DNA from: Nitrospirota bacterium
GTDB taxonomy: Bacteria > Nitrospirota > JAOUDF01
Direction: 5' to 3'
Length of the DNA stretch: 6,161 bases
Assembly: GCA_029859385.1 (NCBI GenBank)
Contig: JAOUDF010000148.1
Span: forward strand, 1 to 6,161
Shown here in pieces: positions 5,879-6,161 of this stretch. The position numbers and the translations under genes are program-made. Each line of letters begins with the position of its first letter. Position 1 is the stretch's first letter. The notes under the pieces were generated by a model. It was not told where the DNA came from, did not search any database, and saw nothing but the letters and a program-made list of their open reading frames with translations.

Positions 5879-6161
5879 ATGGTTAAGACTGTTGACAGAC
5901 GCCCGAAGGCGGTGATTTTTGGCTCGGGAAAGATGGCCTGCGGTCTTCTTGGGGAACTGCTGTATGGATCAGGGTACGAAACCACCTTTGTCGTCAGAAA
6001 TCAGAAGACGCTCGATTCCATAAAAAGAAAGCACGGATATTTTGTCGGCGTTGCCGGCGAAACCGACCACTGGGTCAGGGTGCGCAAGTGCACGGCCATA
6101 TCGGCCTACGATACCGAGGGTCAGATCGAGGCAGTCGCAACGGCGGACATCGTATTCACGG
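5879..6161 (+). CDS. Mannitol-1-phosphate 5-dehydrogenase-like oxidoreductase, N-terminal part
   Basis: The frame is open from the ATG at 5879 to the right edge (94 codons), so only the start is present. Residues 11-28 show a Rossmann strand and the dinucleotide loop GSGKMACG, followed by LLGELLYGSGYETTFVVR. The further pattern, with YFVGVAGETDHWVRVRKCTA and a final ADIVFT, runs in parallel with the N-terminal domain of MtlD-type polyol-phosphate dehydrogenases, where the corresponding segments are YxVxVVGE and DLVxTA. Such enzymes use NAD(H) to interconvert a sugar phosphate and a polyol phosphate in the cytoplasm. The loop lacks the common GAGxIGRG form (Met-Ala-Cys replaces Ile-Gly-Arg), so the substrate may differ. 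Ketopantoate-reductase-like enzymes share the fold and are the main alternative. Confidence 0.75.
   Translation, partial: MVKTVDRRPKAVIFGSGKMACGLLGELLYGSGYETTFVVRNQKTLDSIKRKHGYFVGVAGETDHWVRVRKCTAISAYDTEGQIEAVATADIVFT

Overview
The window looks like a chromosomal piece of a Gram-negative, exosortase-bearing bacterium. The GC-rich codon use and the style of the two-component pair suggest a Geobacter-like deltaproteobacterium (Desulfuromonadales). That placement is an impression from protein style, not a database match. The centre of the window is a two-gene regulatory operon that matches the PEP-CTERM/exosortase-associated histidine kinase PrsK and its sigma-54-dependent response regulator PrsR.

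Layout: (1) 1-681, minus strand, is the 5' part of a secreted protein that runs off the left edge. Its start resembles the exosortase-associated TIGR03790 family. (2) 682-875 is a divergent intergenic region. It holds a clear extended -10 promoter for the minus-strand gene and, at 755-795, a perfect 19-bp inverted repeat with a 3-bp centre. Each arm is itself a TGT-N11-ACA site, the form expected for a Fis-type enhancer-binding activator, so PrsR is the obvious candidate ligand. (3) 876-2936 is prsK and 2954-4309 is prsR, 17 bp apart, each with its own ribosome binding site. (4) 4310-4943 is 634 bp with no convincing gene. It has a 13-bp direct repeat with a 33-bp period, a good sigma-70 promoter at 4646-4674 that would give a leader of about 260 nt, and a near-consensus sigma-54 promoter at 4809-4824. 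(5) 4944-5816 is a RimK-like ATP-grasp ligase. (6) 5879-6161 is the N-terminal part of a mannitol-1-phosphate-dehydrogenase-like NAD(P) oxidoreductase that runs off the right edge, probably cotranscribed with the ligase.

Working model: PrsK senses an unknown signal at or in the inner membrane and phosphorylates PrsR on Asp51. PrsR then controls sigma-54 promoters of the exopolysaccharide and PEP-CTERM protein-sorting regulon. The palindrome between prsK and the secreted-protein gene would allow shared control or autoregulation of both. The ATP-grasp/dehydrogenase pair may or may not belong to this regulon; the only link in the sequence is an imperfect sigma-54-like element upstream of it.
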